DNA of 55,854 nt. Source: Frankiales bacterium. GTDB taxonomy: Bacteria; Actinomycetota; Actinomycetes; Mycobacteriales; SCTD01. Under the pieces are notes generated by a model. That model was given only the letters and a program-made list of their open reading frames with translations, did not search any database and had not been told where the DNA came from. The stretch spans positions 1 to 55,854 of the forward strand of contig JAODND010000086.1 of the NCBI GenBank assembly GCA_025465465.1, written 5' to 3'. Position numbers and translations under genes: made by a program. Below, piece after piece: positions 9,837 through 20,793 of the stretch (position 1 is its first letter; each line of letters begins with the position of its first letter).

Positions 9837-12110
9837 GTGCGCCGTACCCAGCTGATCGTCCCTGCCGTTGCCCTCGCCTGCACCGCCGCGCTGGCGCCAG
9901 CCAGCTTCGCGGCAGGCCCGTCGAGCACCCCATCGTTCGGGGTGCCGCGGATCGTCGACCCGATCCACGTCTACGGCGAGCCCAACCTCGAGGTGAACCC
10001 CAAGTCGGGTGCCATCCACGCCACCGGGCCGCAGGGCACCGGGACCCAGCGCAGCATCTGGAACGTGAGCGTCGACGGCGGCGACAGCTACCGGATCGTG
10101 CAGAACCTGCCGGGCAACACCGACCGGGCGGGCTCCATCGGCTACGTGCCCACCAAGAGCGCCCTCGGCCCGGGCGGCGGTGACACCGAGATCAAGATCG
10201 CCCACAACGGGCAGGCGTTCTTCAACGACCTGGCCGCGCTCGCGAGCTTCACCGCGGTCACGACCAAGGACGACGGCAGGACGACCAGTACCGCCAACCC
10301 GCTCGCGATCGGCACGCCCGGCGGCGACCGGCAGTGGATGGCGCTGTTCGACCCGCAGCCGAGCGACCACACGATCAGCCCCTACAAGGGCAAGGTGCCG
10401 CTCAACTACATGGAGTACGCCGACCAGACGACCGGCGACGCCGTCGACCTGTCCACGGACGGCACCAACTACGGCACCGTCGCAGGCGAGTACGGCAACG
10501 ACGGCGTGCACAGCCCCAACCACGGCGTGCCGCTGGTGGACCAGCACACCGGCAGGTTCCTCGGCATGACCACCGGCAAGAAGAACAACAGCCTCGCGCT
10601 GGTGGTGGGCAAGCCGAGCGCGACCGGGCTGCTGACGTTCCACTACAACGACATCGCGACGGACCTGGTCGGCGACCCCCAGACGCTGTTCCCCGTCCTG
10701 ACGCAGGACGGTGCCCGCAACCTGTACGCCGTGTGGGTCGAGGACAAGACCTTCAACGTCTGGTACTCGTGGGCGCCGCCCGGAGCCGACAACGAGTGGA
10801 AGCACTGGAGCACGCCGCGCCAGATCAGCCACGCACCGTCCAACGTCAACGTGTTCCCGTGGGTCGCGGCCGGCAAGGCGCCCGGCATCATCGACGTCGC
10901 CTGGTACGGCACCAAGAGCACTCTGAAGCAGCTCGGCACCGGCGGTCCGAGTGCCAAGAAGGGCCAGACCTGGGACCTCTGGTTCAACCAGGTCACGAAG
11001 GCCAACAGCACCGCCCCGGTGAGCCACCAGGTCAAGGCCGCCCCGCACCCGATGCACTACAACGACATCTGCCTGCTCGGCACCGCCTGCATCACCGGCG
11101 CCGGCAACCGCAACCAGGCCGACTTCTTCAAGCTGATCGTCGATCCGCTCAACGGCCGGGCCCGCATCGTCTACACCGACTCGAGCAACGGCCTGTCGCA
11201 GGCGGGTGACTTCTCGAGCAGCGTCAACGACACCGCGGCCGACCACCAGGGCGCCGCGCTCGACACGATCGTCACGCAGAACACCGGCTACAGCGCGCTG
11301 ACTGGCAAGCTCCTCACGCCCTACGAGTCGACCGCGCCGGTCAGCTCGATCACCGACCCGAAGGGCGACGCGCTGCTCAAGCCGCTGGGCGGCACCAACG
11401 TGCCCGGCGCCGACATCACCTCGCTCAAGCTGACCAAGGTCGGCAACAACCTGGTCGCCAAGATCAAGACAGGTGGCTCGCTCACCAGCGTGGCGCAGAC
11501 CGCCCTGACCGAGACCGCACAGGTGATCGTCCGCTGGCAGATGGGCAACACGCTCTACTTCATGGCGGCCGAGTCGACCATCGGCGGGAACACGTCGTTC
11601 TACGGCGGCCACACCGCAGCGGTCGACCTCTGCTCCGTGTCGGGGTGCAAGCCCAACTACCTCACCTATGACGCGCCACCCGGCTCGCCGCTGGCGGTCA
11701 ACACGCCGGTGGTCGCCGGCACCGGCTCGACCGATGGCGGCATCACGATCTCGATCCCGCTGTCGGCGATCGGCAGCCCGACGAGCAACAGCCTGCTCGA
11801 GGAGGTCTCGGCCTTCGTCACCGCCAGCCCGCAGGGCGGCGCTGTCCCGCAGAACAACGGCGCCAGCTTCGCCGACATCGCGCCGCTGCAGCTCGAGGGC
11901 ACCAAGACCTTCAACTACCGCTTCGGCGCCCCCGCCGGCACCGGTGCCCCGGCGCCGCTCACGCCGCCGCTGACAACGCCGGGCACCCCCGCCGGCAGCC
12001 AGGGCACCGGCGGGCTGGCGGCCACCGGCCTCAGCACCGGGCTGCCGATCGTCGCGCTGGTGCTGCTCGCCGCAGGAATCCGGATGAGGCGCCGCCGCAC
12101 CACTGGCTAG
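9837..12110 (+). CDS. Secreted sialidase-like beta-propeller protein with LAXTG sortase anchor
   Basis: A 757-residue exported protein with a GTG start at 9837. It has a signal peptide (about 1-26, IVPAVALACTAALAPASFAA) and a BNR/Asp-box type propeller region, seen in the motif SVDGGDSYRIV and repeated Trp/Tyr-rich blades such as FNVWYSWAPPGADNEW. It ends in a cell-wall sorting signal: LAATG at 727-731, a hydrophobic helix and RMRRRR. LAXTG is the motif of class E sortases in actinobacteria. I see no sialidase catalytic set, so the fold is suggested but the enzyme activity is not. The GNAT gene follows 9 nt downstream. Confidence 0.8.
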   Translation: MRRTQLIVPAVALACTAALAPASFAAGPSSTPSFGVPRIVDPIHVYGEPNLEVNPKSGAIHATGPQGTGTQRSIWNVSVDGGDSYRIVQNLPGNTDRAGSIGYVPTKSALGPGGGDTEIKIAHNGQAFFNDLAALASFTAVTTKDDGRTTSTANPLAIGTPGGDRQWMALFDPQPSDHTISPYKGKVPLNYMEYADQTTGDAVDLSTDGTNYGTVAGEYGNDGVHSPNHGVPLVDQHTGRFLGMTTGKKNNSLALVVGKPSATGLLTFHYNDIATDLVGDPQTLFPVLTQDGARNLYAVWVEDKTFNVWYSWAPPGADNEWKHWSTPRQISHAPSNVNVFPWVAAGKAPGIIDVAWYGTKSTLKQLGTGGPSAKKGQTWDLWFNQVTKANSTAPVSHQVKAAPHPMHYNDICLLGTACITGAGNRNQADFFKLIVDPLNGRARIVYTDSSNGLSQAGDFSSSVNDTAADHQGAALDTIVTQNTGYSALTGKLLTPYESTAPVSSITDPKGDALLKPLGGTNVPGADITSLKLTKVGNNLVAKIKTGGSLTSVAQTALTETAQVIVRWQMGNTLYFMAAESTIGGNTSFYGGHTAAVDLCSVSGCKPNYLTYDAPPGSPLAVNTPVVAGTGSTDGGITISIPLSAIGSPTSNSLLEEVSAFVTASPQGGAVPQNNGASFADIAPLQLEGTKTFNYRFGAPAGTGAPAPLTPPLTTPGTPAGSQGTGGLAATGLSTGLPIVALVLLAAGIRMRRRRTTG

Positions 12111-12119
12111 GGTCAGAGC

Positions 12120-12860
12120 GTGGCCGTCACCGTCCTGACCTCTGCGGCGGAGGTGCTGCTCGCCACCGACCACGACCCCTATGTCCGCGGTTCGTTACGC
12201 GCTCCCGAGGTCACGGGCTGGACCGGCCACGGCGCCGTCGCCTGGCGGGCAACCGATCCCGAGGAGCGCGTCGGATACCTGATGTCGCTGGGCGAGCCGG
12301 CCCAGGTCGCTGCGCTGCTCGCCGACCTCATCAACGAGATCCCCCACAACACCCGCGTCACCATGCCGCGTGGGACCCCGCCGCTGCTGCCCGCGTGGGT
12401 CGCGGTCGACGGCACCGACTGGGAGTTCTGGTGGGTCGACGCGCCCATGCCGTCGCAGCTCCTGGAGCCAGAGGTCGTCGACGTACTCCCTGAAGAAGTG
12501 GCGCCGCTGCTGTCCGCAGCCTCCCCCACGGCCAGCGCCCAGGCCGATGACCCGCACGTCCGCCGGTGGGTCGGCGTGCACGGGCCCGGCGGGCTGCTGG
12601 CCTGCGCCGCCGACACCTCCGGCGCGACCGGCGTCGGGCACCTGTCGAGCATCGCCGTGCACCCGTCGGCGCGCGGTCAGGGCCTCGGTGCCGCCGTGAC
12701 CGCAGCCCTGGCCCGCCGGCTCTTCGAGGACGGCGCCGACGTCGTGACGCTCGCGATGTACGCCGACAACGTCGCCGGCGGCAGCCTCTACCGGCACCTC
12801 GGCATGCACAACGACCACCACTTCACGAGCGGCCCCCTCCAGGTCCGCTCCCGCTGGTGA
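12120..12860 (+). CDS. GNAT family N-acetyltransferase
   Basis: A 246-residue protein. The C-terminal half holds the acetyl-CoA-binding GNAT (FR47-like) fold: VGHLSSIAVHPSARGQGLGA contains the V/I-x-V and R-x-x-G-x-G-A signature and is followed by ALYADN-like residues (AMYADNVAGGSLYRHLG). The N-terminal half has WWVDAPMPSQL and may set the substrate, which cannot be read from the sequence. The start is the GTG at 12120, 9 nt after the upstream gene. A 62-bp palindromic repeat separates its end from the convergent aspS gene. Confidence 0.88.
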   Translation: MAVTVLTSAAEVLLATDHDPYVRGSLRAPEVTGWTGHGAVAWRATDPEERVGYLMSLGEPAQVAALLADLINEIPHNTRVTMPRGTPPLLPAWVAVDGTDWEFWWVDAPMPSQLLEPEVVDVLPEEVAPLLSAASPTASAQADDPHVRRWVGVHGPGGLLACAADTSGATGVGHLSSIAVHPSARGQGLGAAVTAALARRLFEDGADVVTLAMYADNVAGGSLYRHLGMHNDHHFTSGPLQVRSRW

Positions 12861-12904
12861 CCCGCCCGCCCGTCCCGCGCTCCGGCCCCGCGCTCGGCCT
12901 CCGA

Positions 12905-12966
12905 GATCAACAGGGATACGCCGGGCCGACCCGCCGGCGTGTCGGCCGCGCAAGGGCCTGTTGATC
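12905..12966. repeat. 62-bp palindromic repeat, copy 1 (bidirectional terminator candidate)
   Basis: It starts GATCAACAGG and ends with the exact complement CCTGTTGATC, with a second inner stem (GCCGAC / GTCGGC). It aligns without gaps to the 62-bp copy at 35551-35612. Both copies sit between convergent genes (here GNAT and aspS), as expected for a two-way terminator or a dispersed palindromic element. Confidence 0.75.
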
Positions 12967-12990
12967 TCCGGCGGGCGGGCGGGGCAGCGG

Positions 12991-14739
12991 TTAGGAGGGG
13001 TCGTCGGGGAGGGCGTCGACGCCGGCCTCGGCGCGCTGCTGGGCGGTGATCGGCGCCGGCGCCGCGGTCAGCGGGTCGTAGCCGCCGCCGCTCTTCGGGA
13101 ACGCGATGACGTCGCGGATCGACGGCGTGCCCGAGAGCAGCGCGCACACCCGGTCCCAGCCGAAGGCGATGCCACCGTGCGGCGGCGCGCCGTAGGAGAA
13201 CGCCTCGAGCAGGAAGCCGAACTTCTCCTGCGCGTCCTCGGGCGCGATGCCCATCACCGCGAAGACCCGCTCCTGCACGTCGCGGCGGTGGATGCGGATC
13301 GAGCCGCCACCGATCTCGTTGCCGTTGCAGACGATGTCGTAGGCGTAGGCCAGCGCCGCGCCGGGCTCCTTGTCGAAGGTGTCGAGGTACTCCGGCTTCG
13401 GCGAGGTGAAGGCGTGGTGCACTGCGGTCCACGCGCCGGCACCGACGGCGACGTCACCCGAGGCGACGGCGACCGACGCCGGCTCGAACAGCGGTGCGTC
13501 GACGACCCACACGAACGACCAGGCCGACTCGTCGATGAGCCCGAGCCGACGGCCGATCTCGACGCGAGCGGCACCCAGCAGGGCGCGCGCCTCGCGGGTC
13601 GTCCCGGCGGCGAAGAACACGCAGTCACCGACCGCGGCGCCGACGGCCTCGCGCAGCCCGTCCTGCTCCTGCGAGCTGAGGTTCTTGGCGACCGGACCGC
13701 CGAGGGTGCCGTCGTCGTTGAACAGCACGTAGGCCAGCCCGCGCGCACCGCGCTGCTTGGCCCACTCCTGCCAGGCGTCGAGCTGCTTGCGTGGCTGCGA
13801 CGCGCCGCCGGGCATGACGACCGCGCCGACGTGCTCGGCCTGGAAGACCCGGAACGGCGTGTCCTTGAAGTAGCCGGTCACGTCGACGAGCTCGAGGTCG
13901 AAGCGCAGGTCCGGCTTGTCCGAGCCGTAGCGGCGCATCGCCTCCGCGTAGGTGATCCGCGGAATGGCAGGGATCGAGTAGTCGATCAGCGCCCACAGCG
14001 CGCGCAGCACCTCCTCGGCCACCACGATCACGTCGTCCTGGTCGACGAAGCTCATCTCGATGTCGAGCTGCGTGAACTCCGGCTGCCGGTCGGCCCGGAA
14101 GTCCTCGTCGCGGTAGCAGCGCGCGATCTGGAAGTACTTCTCCGCGCCGGCCACCATGAGCAGCTGCTTGAACAGCTGCGGTGACTGCGGAAGCGCGTAC
14201 CAGGAGCCGGGCTTGAGCCGCGCCGGCACCAGGAAGTCGCGCGCGCCCTCGGGCGTCGAACGGGTCAGCGTCGGCGTCTCGATCTCGAGGAAGCCCTGGT
14301 CGTGCAGCACGGCACGGGCGGCGTGGTTGACGTCCGACCGCATCTTCAGCGCCGCGGCCGGGCCCGGACGGCGCAGGTCGAGATAGCGGTGCTTGAGGCG
14401 CGCCTCCTCCCCCACCTCGTCGTCGAGCTGGAACGGCAGCGCCGCGGCGGGTGTGAGCACGTCCAACGCGTCGACCGCGACCTCGATGTCGCCGGTCGGG
14501 CTGTGCGGGTTTTCGTTGCCTGCCGGGCGCAGCTGCACCGTGCCCGTCACAAGCACGCACGACTCGACCCGGAAGTCGACCGCGTCGTGCAGCACCACCT
14601 GGACGGACCCGCTGCGGTCGCGCACGTCGAGGAACGCCACGCCGCCGTGGTCGCGCCGGCGGCCCACCCAGCCGGCCAGCGTGACGGTCTGGCCGGCGTC
14701 CTCCTTGCGGAGCTCACCGGCTCCGTGGGTGCGCATCAT
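12991..14739 (-). CDS. aspS: Aspartate-tRNA ligase
   Basis: A 582-residue bacterial-type AspRS. It has the N-terminal OB fold for the anticodon ([20 protein letters not shown]), class II motif 2 ([20 protein letters not shown]), the inserted GAD domain in the middle and motif 3 near the end ([14 protein letters not shown]). It charges tRNA-Asp, and in many actinobacteria the enzyme is non-discriminating and also forms Asp-tRNA-Asn; which applies here cannot be told. Its ATG overlaps the hisS stop (ATGA), with a second ATG directly after as an alternative start. Confidence 0.98.
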   Translation of the reverse strand: MMRTHGAGELRKEDAGQTVTLAGWVGRRRDHGGVAFLDVRDRSGSVQVVLHDAVDFRVESCVLVTGTVQLRPAGNENPHSPTGDIEVAVDALDVLTPAAALPFQLDDEVGEEARLKHRYLDLRRPGPAAALKMRSDVNHAARAVLHDQGFLEIETPTLTRSTPEGARDFLVPARLKPGSWYALPQSPQLFKQLLMVAGAEKYFQIARCYRDEDFRADRQPEFTQLDIEMSFVDQDDVIVVAEEVLRALWALIDYSIPAIPRITYAEAMRRYGSDKPDLRFDLELVDVTGYFKDTPFRVFQAEHVGAVVMPGGASQPRKQLDAWQEWAKQRGARGLAYVLFNDDGTLGGPVAKNLSSQEQDGLREAVGAAVGDCVFFAAGTTREARALLGAARVEIGRRLGLIDESAWSFVWVVDAPLFEPASVAVASGDVAVGAGAWTAVHHAFTSPKPEYLDTFDKEPGAALAYAYDIVCNGNEIGGGSIRIHRRDVQERVFAVMGIAPEDAQEKFGFLLEAFSYGAPPHGGIAFGWDRVCALLSGTPSIRDVIAFPKSGGGYDPLTAAPAPITAQQRAEAGVDALPDDPS

Positions 14740-15974
14740 GCGAGCTGCTCCAGAAGATCAGAAAGCGGTACGGCGGTCTGCTCGCCGTTCGTGAGGTCCT
14801 TCAGTTGCGCGACGTCGGCGTCGAGGTCCCGATCGCCGACGACCACGGCCCAGCGGGCGCCGGAGCGGTCCGCTGCCTTCATGGCTCCCTTGAGCCCACG
14901 TTCGCCGTAGGCGAGGTCGGTGGCGACGCCGCGGGTGCGGAGCTGCCCGACGAACCCGACAGCCCACGCCTTCGCTGCCGTACCCAGTGGCACCACGAAG
15001 ACCGCCAGCCCGGTCTCGCCCACGACCTCGACGCCCTCGGCCTCGAGTGCCAGCAGGGTGCGCTCGATGCCGAGCGCCCAGCCGATGCCCGGCAGCGGCG
15101 GCCCACCGATCGACTCCGACAGCCCGTCGTAGCGGCCGCCACCACCCAGGGCGGACTGCGCGCCGAGCCCGTCGTGGACGAACTCGAACGTCGTCCGCAT
15201 GTAGTAGTCAAGACCGCGTACGAGACGCGGGGCCGGCTCGAACGGGACGTCCAGGATGTCCAGTGCCGCGACGACCGCGTCGTGGTGCGCCTTGCAGTCG
15301 GCGCAGAGCCTGTCGATGATCAATGGCGCGGCGACAAGCTGGGCCTGCACCTCCGGCCGCTTGTCGTCGAGCACCCGCAGCGGGTTGAGGCGGGCCCGCT
15401 CGTGGGTGGCCTCGTCCAGGTCCAACCCCGTGAGGAAGGCGGTGAGCTCCTCGCGGTACGCCGGGCGGCATGCGGGGTCACCGAGGCTGGTCAGCAGCAG
15501 CCGTACCTCGCGCAAGCCGAGCCGCTGGTAGCCCTGCCACGCCAGGGCGACGACCTCAGCGTCCAGCGCCGGATCGGTCAGCCCGATGGCCTCGATGCCG
15601 GACTGCTGGAACTGCCGGAACCGGCCCTTCTGCGGGCGCTCGGCGCGAAACATCGGACCCGCGTAGCGGAGCTTCACCGGCAGCTGCCCGTGGTGCAGCC
15701 CGTGCTCGAGCACGGCGCGGACCACGCCCGCGGTGCCCTCGGGGCGCAACGTGAGGGAGCGGCCACCGCGGTCGGAGAAGGTGTACATCTCCTTGGTCAC
15801 GACGTCGGTCGACGCCCCGACGCCCCGCGCGAACAGCTCGGTGTCCTCGAAGACCGGAGGCTCCATGTAGTCGTACCCCGCGAGCCGGGCGGGTTCGAGC
15901 AGTCCGTCCCGGGCGGCGAGGAACGGCGTACCGGGAAGGATGTCGTAGGTGCCCTTGGGCGCCTGGAAGGCCAT
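14736..15974 (-). CDS. hisS: Histidine-tRNA ligase
   Basis: A 412-residue class II synthetase. The start is set at the ATG at 15974 ([15 protein letters not shown]), the usual HisRS N-terminus, just overlapping the upstream hydrolase stop by 1 nt. Visible motifs are motif 2 ([19 protein letters not shown]), the histidine-binding [15 protein letters not shown] and the motif 3 region [15 protein letters not shown]. The C-terminal anticodon-binding domain ends at SDLLEQLA. Confidence 0.98.
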   Translation of the reverse strand: MAFQAPKGTYDILPGTPFLAARDGLLEPARLAGYDYMEPPVFEDTELFARGVGASTDVVTKEMYTFSDRGGRSLTLRPEGTAGVVRAVLEHGLHHGQLPVKLRYAGPMFRAERPQKGRFRQFQQSGIEAIGLTDPALDAEVVALAWQGYQRLGLREVRLLLTSLGDPACRPAYREELTAFLTGLDLDEATHERARLNPLRVLDDKRPEVQAQLVAAPLIIDRLCADCKAHHDAVVAALDILDVPFEPAPRLVRGLDYYMRTTFEFVHDGLGAQSALGGGGRYDGLSESIGGPPLPGIGWALGIERTLLALEAEGVEVVGETGLAVFVVPLGTAAKAWAVGFVGQLRTRGVATDLAYGERGLKGAMKAADRSGARWAVVVGDRDLDADVAQLKDLTNGEQTAVPLSDLLEQLA

Positions 15975-16648
15975 CACATCCCCTGCGGCGGCGGGGCGTC
16001 CGCGAGGTCCTGCAGGAAGGGGTTGGTCTGGCGCTCGCGCCCGATCGTGGTCGACGGCCCGTGGCCGCAGTGCACGACGGTCTCGTCGGCGCGCGGCAGC
16101 ACGACGCGAGCGAGTGACGCCTGCATCTGCTCCCAGGAGCCGCCGGGCAGGTCGGTGCGGCCGATGGAGCCCTGGAAGAGCACGTCGCCGGAGAACAACG
16201 TGCTGGCGCTCTCGAAGACCACCGATCCCGGCGTGTGGCCGGGCGCGAGGTCGACCTGGAACGTCAGGCCGGCGAGCTCGAGCGGGACCGCAGGGTCCAG
16301 TAGCGCGACGTCGTCGGGCTTGGTCCACTCCAGGCGACCGCCGAAGATCGTGCGGGTCTCGGGCGACAGCCCCTTCATCGGGTCGTCGAGGAGCTCCTGG
16401 TCACCGGGGTGGATCCAGGCGGGGATGCCCCTGGCGCCGCAGACGGGTGTCACGGAGAAGGTGTGGTCGAGGTGGCCGTGGGTCAGCAGCACCGCCACCG
16501 GCCGGAGCCGGTGCTGCGTGAGGACCACGTCCAGCTGCTCCTCCACGCCGATGCCCGGGTCGATGACGATGCACTGCTCGCCTTCGGCGGGCGCGACGAC
16601 CCAGCAGTTCGTCCCGAAGGCCGCAGCCTCGAAACCCCGCACGAACAC
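15974..16648 (-). CDS. Metallo-beta-lactamase-fold hydrolase, glyoxalase II-like
   Basis: A 224-residue cytoplasmic hydrolase. The metal-binding signature THGHLDHT is present, followed by the later ligands in [17 protein letters not shown] and HCGHGP, as in hydroxyacylglutathione hydrolase-like proteins. Actinobacteria mostly lack glutathione, so the natural thioester is probably different (for example a mycothiol ester), which is inference. Its stop overlaps the hisS start by 1 nt. Confidence 0.9.
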   Translation of the reverse strand: MFVRGFEAAAFGTNCWVVAPAEGEQCIVIDPGIGVEEQLDVVLTQHRLRPVAVLLTHGHLDHTFSVTPVCGARGIPAWIHPGDQELLDDPMKGLSPETRTIFGGRLEWTKPDDVALLDPAVPLELAGLTFQVDLAPGHTPGSVVFESASTLFSGDVLFQGSIGRTDLPGGSWEQMQASLARVVLPRADETVVHCGHGPSTTIGRERQTNPFLQDLADAPPPQGM

Positions 16649-16724
16649 CGTTGTCCACTCCCCTGTCGCGATCAGACGACAGTACCGGGAGACGCCTCAC
16701 GCGATTCTCCTAGGATGAGCCCGG

Positions 16725-17486
16725 ATGAGCACTCCCCTCGAGCGCGACCGCAGCCTCGCTCGGTTGCGCCTGGAGCGGCAGCGCCTCCGTGAGCAGACCC
16801 GGCTGCGCCGGCAGCACCGCCGGCGCGTCCTGACCGGCGGCCTCGCCGTACTGCTCGTGGCCCTGGCTGCCGGCAAGGTCATCACCGGCGGCGGCGCCGC
16901 GACGCCGTCCGCCACGCCGGGTGCGACCAAGCAGCCGTGCGCCTACCGCGCGGACGGCACCACCAACTCCGTCGTGAAGACCCGACCGACTCCCCTGGGC
17001 TTCGCCACCCGCCGCAACGGTGCCGCGACGATGGTCACCAACAACGGCACGATCGTCTTCGACCTGCTGACCAACGACGCGCCCTGCGCGGTGGCCTCGT
17101 TCGCCTTCCTCGCGGCGCACAAGTACTTCGACGGCACGAGCTGCGACCGGCTGACGACGGGTGGTCTGCAGTTCCTGCAGTGCGCCGACTCGCCGGTGAA
17201 GGGCACCGGCCCGGGCTATGAGTTCCCTGACGAGAACCTGAGCAGCACGACGACCTATCCCGCCGGCACGGTCGGGATGGTCAACCACGGCCCCAACACC
17301 AACAGCGCGGCGTTCTTCCTCTGCTACGGCGTCACCGATCTGCCCAAGCAGTATGTGCCGTTCGGCCGCATCACCTCAGGGGTCGATGTGCTGATGGCCG
17401 TGGCCCGAAACGGCGCACAGCCGAGTGGTGACGGCGCGCCGGTGCTCGCCACGACGATCCGCAGCCTCCGCACGACGGGCACGTGA
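16725..17486 (+). CDS. Membrane-anchored cyclophilin-type peptidyl-prolyl isomerase, divergent
   Basis: A 253-residue protein with a basic N-terminus, one transmembrane helix at about 36-52 (LTGGLAVLLVALAAGKVIT) and an extracytoplasmic cyclophilin domain (TNNGTIVFDLLTNDAPC, FPDENLSS, YVPFGRITSGVDVL). The CDRLTTGG segment keeps an Arg near the active-site position, but the usual G-S-Q-F-F active-site run reads NSAAFF here, so the conserved Gln is missing and activity is doubtful. It is paired with a second cyclophilin 49 nt downstream that keeps the Gln. Confidence 0.85.
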   Translation: MSTPLERDRSLARLRLERQRLREQTRLRRQHRRRVLTGGLAVLLVALAAGKVITGGGAATPSATPGATKQPCAYRADGTTNSVVKTRPTPLGFATRRNGAATMVTNNGTIVFDLLTNDAPCAVASFAFLAAHKYFDGTSCDRLTTGGLQFLQCADSPVKGTGPGYEFPDENLSSTTTYPAGTVGMVNHGPNTNSAAFFLCYGVTDLPKQYVPFGRITSGVDVLMAVARNGAQPSGDGAPVLATTIRSLRTTGT

Positions 17487-17535
17487 TCTCACTAGGATCC
17501 GCACCGAACCCCCAAGTCTTCAGGAGGACACCAGC

Positions 17536-18351
17536 GTGGCCAGCAACAAGCGGGAGCGTGAGCTCGCCCGGATGCGTGCCGAGCGGCAGGCGGCCCGTCG
17601 CGCCGCGTGGGAAGCCCGTCGCCGGCAGCGGCGCAACGCGATCCTGGTCGCGACGTCGGTCGCCGCCGTCGTCGCCGTCGTCGTCGCGATCGCTCTTGTG
17701 GCAGGCCTGGGCTCCTCCTCCACCAAGAAGAAGACCCCCGTCGCCGCGACGCTGGCGTCCTCGACGAAGTACGGGAACACCGGTGGGTCGGCCACCTGCA
17801 GCTACACCAAGAGCGGGACCGCGGCGCGGACGCTCGACGGCATCCCGCCGGTGAAGGGCGTGCGAAGCACCGGCACCCAGAAGGCCACGTTCGTCACCAC
17901 CCGCGGCACCATCACCGCCACCCTGCTGACGAGCAAGGCGCCGTGCACGGTCAACAGCTTCGTCTTCTTGTCGCAGCAGGCCTTCTATGACAAGACGCCC
18001 TGCCCGCGCGTCGTCAGCAGCGGCATCTTCGTGCTGCAGTGCGGCGATCCGACCGGCACCACCAGCGGCGGCCCGGGCTATGCGTTCGCCGACGAGAACC
18101 TGACGGGCGCGACCTACCCCGCCGGCACGCTGGCCATGGCCAACAGTGGGGGCGGCGCCAGCAACGGCAGCCAGTTCTTCATGGTCTACAAGGCCAGCCA
18201 GCTGCCGCCGAGCTACACGCCGTTCGGCACCATCACGGGCGGGCTGAGCGTCATCGAGAAGGTCGCCGCGGGCGGCGACGACGGCTCCAACTCCGCCGGC
18301 GGCGGCAAGCCCAAGCTCGCCATCTCCCTCACCAAGGTCACCGTCACCTAA
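17536..18351 (+). CDS. Membrane-anchored cyclophilin-type peptidyl-prolyl isomerase
   Basis: A 271-residue protein. The GTG at 17536 is chosen as start because AGGAGG lies 8 nt upstream (17522-17527). The N-terminus is strongly basic, with a transmembrane helix at about 37-60 (AILVATSVAAVVAVVVAIAL), a Lys/Ala/Thr linker, and a cyclophilin domain: TRGTITATLLTSKAPC, CPRVVSSGIFVLQCG, FADENLTG and NGSQFFMVY, which retains the active-site Gln. It probably folds exported or periplasm-like-space proteins. It arose with the preceding gene by tandem duplication, judging from their shared architecture. Confidence 0.92.
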   Translation: MASNKRERELARMRAERQAARRAAWEARRRQRRNAILVATSVAAVVAVVVAIALVAGLGSSSTKKKTPVAATLASSTKYGNTGGSATCSYTKSGTAARTLDGIPPVKGVRSTGTQKATFVTTRGTITATLLTSKAPCTVNSFVFLSQQAFYDKTPCPRVVSSGIFVLQCGDPTGTTSGGPGYAFADENLTGATYPAGTLAMANSGGGASNGSQFFMVYKASQLPPSYTPFGTITGGLSVIEKVAAGGDDGSNSAGGGKPKLAISLTKVTVT

Positions 18352-18390
18352 CCATCACGCGACCCCCGTGGATCCCGGGTAGCGGGAGGG

Positions 18391-20730
18391 TCAGGAGGTG
18401 ACGCGGTAGGCGTCGTAGACGCCTTCGACGCCGCGCACCTGGTTGAGCAGGTGGCCCATGTGCTTGGGGTCCGCCATCTCGAACGAGAACCGCGACACCG
18501 CGACCCGATCCCGGGTCGTCGTCACGGTCGCGGACAGGATGTTGACGTGGGCGTCGGAGAGCACGCGCGTCACGTCTGACAGCAGCCGGGTGCGGTCGAG
18601 CGCCTCGACCTGGATGTTGACGAGGAACAGCGTCCCTGAGGCAGGCGCCCAGTCGACCTCCACGAGGCGGTCGGGCTGGGACAGGATGTCGCCGGCGTTG
18701 GTGCAGTCGCGACGGTGGACCGACACCCCACGCCCGCGCGTGACGAAGCCGACCACGTCGTCACCGGGCACCGGCGTGCAGCACTTCGCCAGCTTGACCC
18801 AGACGTCGTCGACGCCGCGCACCACGATGCCGGGGTCACCGGGCGTCCGCGGCCGTGAGATGCGGGTGGGCACGGCGGTCTCGGAGAGGTCCTCGACGGC
18901 ACCCTCCTCGCCTCCGAGGCCGGCCATGACGCGCTGGACGACGGACTGGGCCGACACCCGGCCCTCGCCCACCTCGACGTAGAGGGCGGTGATGTCGGGC
19001 AGCCTCAGGTCACGGGCGACGGTCGGCAGCGCGTCGCCACCGAGCACCCGCTGCAGCGGCAGGCCGGCCTTGCGCATCGCCCGCGAGATGGCGTCCTTGC
19101 CCTGCTCGACGGCGTCCTCGCGGCGCTCCTTGGCGAACCACTGGCGGATCTTGTTGCGTGCCCGGGGGCTCTTGACGAACTGCAGCCAGTCGCGCGACGG
19201 GTGGGCCGACTCGGCCTTCGACGTGAAGATCTCGATGACGTCGCCGTTGTCGAGGGTCGACTCCAGCGGCACCAGCCGGCCGTTGACCCTGGCACCGATG
19301 CAGCGGTGGCCGACCTCGGTGTGCACCGCGTAGGCGAAGTCGACAGGGGTCGAGGCGGTCGGCAGCGCCAGCACATCGCCCTTGGGCGTGAACACGAACA
19401 CCTCGGCGCTGTGCAGGTCGAAGCGCAGGCTGTCGAGGAAGTCACCCGGGTCGGCCGCCTCCTTCTGCCAGTCGAGCAGCTGGCGCAGCCACGCCATGTC
19501 GTCGCCCTTGCCGCCGGGCTGCGGGCCACCGCCGGCGCCCTCCTTGTACTTCCAGTGCGCCGCGATCCCGTACTCCGCGCGCCGGTGCATCTCGTGGGTG
19601 CGGATCTGCAGCTCGACGGGCTTGCCCTCGGGCCCGATCACCGACGTGTGCAGCGACTGGTACATGTTGAACTTGGGCATCGCGATGTAGTCCTTGAAGC
19701 GCCCAGGCACCGGCGACCACATCGCGTGGATGGTGCCGAGAGCGGCATAGCAGTCGCGGACGTCATCGACGAGCACCCGGATGCCGACCAGGTCGTAGAT
19801 GTCGGTGAACTCGCGGCCCCGCACGATCATCTTCTGGTAGATCGAGTAGTAGTGCTTGGGCCGCCCGGTCACGGCGGCCTTGATCTTTGCGGTCTTCAGC
19901 TCCCCGTCGACGGCGCTGACGACATCGGCGAGCTGGGTGTCGCGCGAGTGCGCGCGGTCAGCGACGAGCCGGACGATCTCGTCGTACCGCTTGGGGTAGA
20001 GGGTGGCGAAGGCCAGGTCCTCGAGCTCCCACTTGATGGTGTTCATGCCCAGCCGGTGGGCCAGCGGGGCGAAGATCTCCAGTGTCGACTGGGCGATCCG
20101 CTCCTGCTTCTCCTGCCGCAGGTAGCGCAGCGTGCGCATGTTGTGCAGCCGGTCGGCGAGCTTGATGACGAGCACCCGGGGATCGCGCGCCATCGCCACG
20201 ACCATCTTGCGGATCGTCTCGGCCTCGGCCGCCTCGCCGTACTTGATCTTGTCGAGCTTGGTGACGCCGTCGACCAGGTGGGCGACGTCCTCGCCGAACT
20301 CCTCCTGGACGTCCTCCAGGGTGTACGCCGTGTCCTCGACCGTGTCGTGCATCAGCGCCGCCACGAGGGTGGTCGTGTCCATGCCGAGCTCGGCGAGGAT
20401 CGTCGTCACCGCGAGCGGGTGGGTGATGTAGAGGTCGCCAGAGCGCCGGCGCTGGTCGCCGTGCAGCTGCTCGGCGAGCTCATAGGCCCGCACCACCTGC
20501 CGGGTGTCGGCCTTCGGATGGCTCTTCCGGATCGTGCGGAGCAACGGCTCGAGGACGGCCGGGGTCGTGCCGGGACGCGACGGCGCGGTCAGGCGGGCCA
20601 GCCGGGCTCGCACCCGCCGTCCGCTGGGCGGTCCCAGGCTGGTCGAGCTCGACGGCGCGGACTGCCGGTCGTGGTCGTCGAGCAGCTCCGGCTCTGTCAC
20701 CACCGCAGGGGGAGGAGCGTCAGCTGTCAT
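18391..20730 (-). CDS. rel: Bifunctional (p)ppGpp synthetase/hydrolase (Rel)
   Basis: The long RSH stringent-response enzyme, 779 residues. In order: a low-complexity N-terminus; the hydrolase HD domain with [10 protein letters not shown] and [12 protein letters not shown]; the synthetase domain with [13 protein letters not shown] and DLVGIRVLV; the TGS domain with [19 protein letters not shown]; the conserved-cysteine region with [16 protein letters not shown]; and a C-terminal ACT domain. All catalytic segments for both activities are present. It is last in the ruvC-ruvA-ruvB-secD-secF-apt-rel array, 63 nt after apt, an order common in actinobacteria. Confidence 0.97.
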   Translation of the reverse strand: MTADAPPPAVVTEPELLDDHDRQSAPSSSTSLGPPSGRRVRARLARLTAPSRPGTTPAVLEPLLRTIRKSHPKADTRQVVRAYELAEQLHGDQRRRSGDLYITHPLAVTTILAELGMDTTTLVAALMHDTVEDTAYTLEDVQEEFGEDVAHLVDGVTKLDKIKYGEAAEAETIRKMVVAMARDPRVLVIKLADRLHNMRTLRYLRQEKQERIAQSTLEIFAPLAHRLGMNTIKWELEDLAFATLYPKRYDEIVRLVADRAHSRDTQLADVVSAVDGELKTAKIKAAVTGRPKHYYSIYQKMIVRGREFTDIYDLVGIRVLVDDVRDCYAALGTIHAMWSPVPGRFKDYIAMPKFNMYQSLHTSVIGPEGKPVELQIRTHEMHRRAEYGIAAHWKYKEGAGGGPQPGGKGDDMAWLRQLLDWQKEAADPGDFLDSLRFDLHSAEVFVFTPKGDVLALPTASTPVDFAYAVHTEVGHRCIGARVNGRLVPLESTLDNGDVIEIFTSKAESAHPSRDWLQFVKSPRARNKIRQWFAKERREDAVEQGKDAISRAMRKAGLPLQRVLGGDALPTVARDLRLPDITALYVEVGEGRVSAQSVVQRVMAGLGGEEGAVEDLSETAVPTRISRPRTPGDPGIVVRGVDDVWVKLAKCCTPVPGDDVVGFVTRGRGVSVHRRDCTNAGDILSQPDRLVEVDWAPASGTLFLVNIQVEALDRTRLLSDVTRVLSDAHVNILSATVTTTRDRVAVSRFSFEMADPKHMGHLLNQVRGVEGVYDAYRVTS

Positions 20731-20793
20731 GCGCCCTCCTTCCGTCCTGGACCCACAGTCTAGAGAACGCGGGGACGGCCGCCAGGCTTCCGC

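Noticed and set aside
9771..12173. An 800-residue minus-strand ORF opposite the propeller protein
   Set aside because: Antisense shadow; the plus strand has a signal peptide, Asp-box and sorting signal, the minus strand nothing recognisable.
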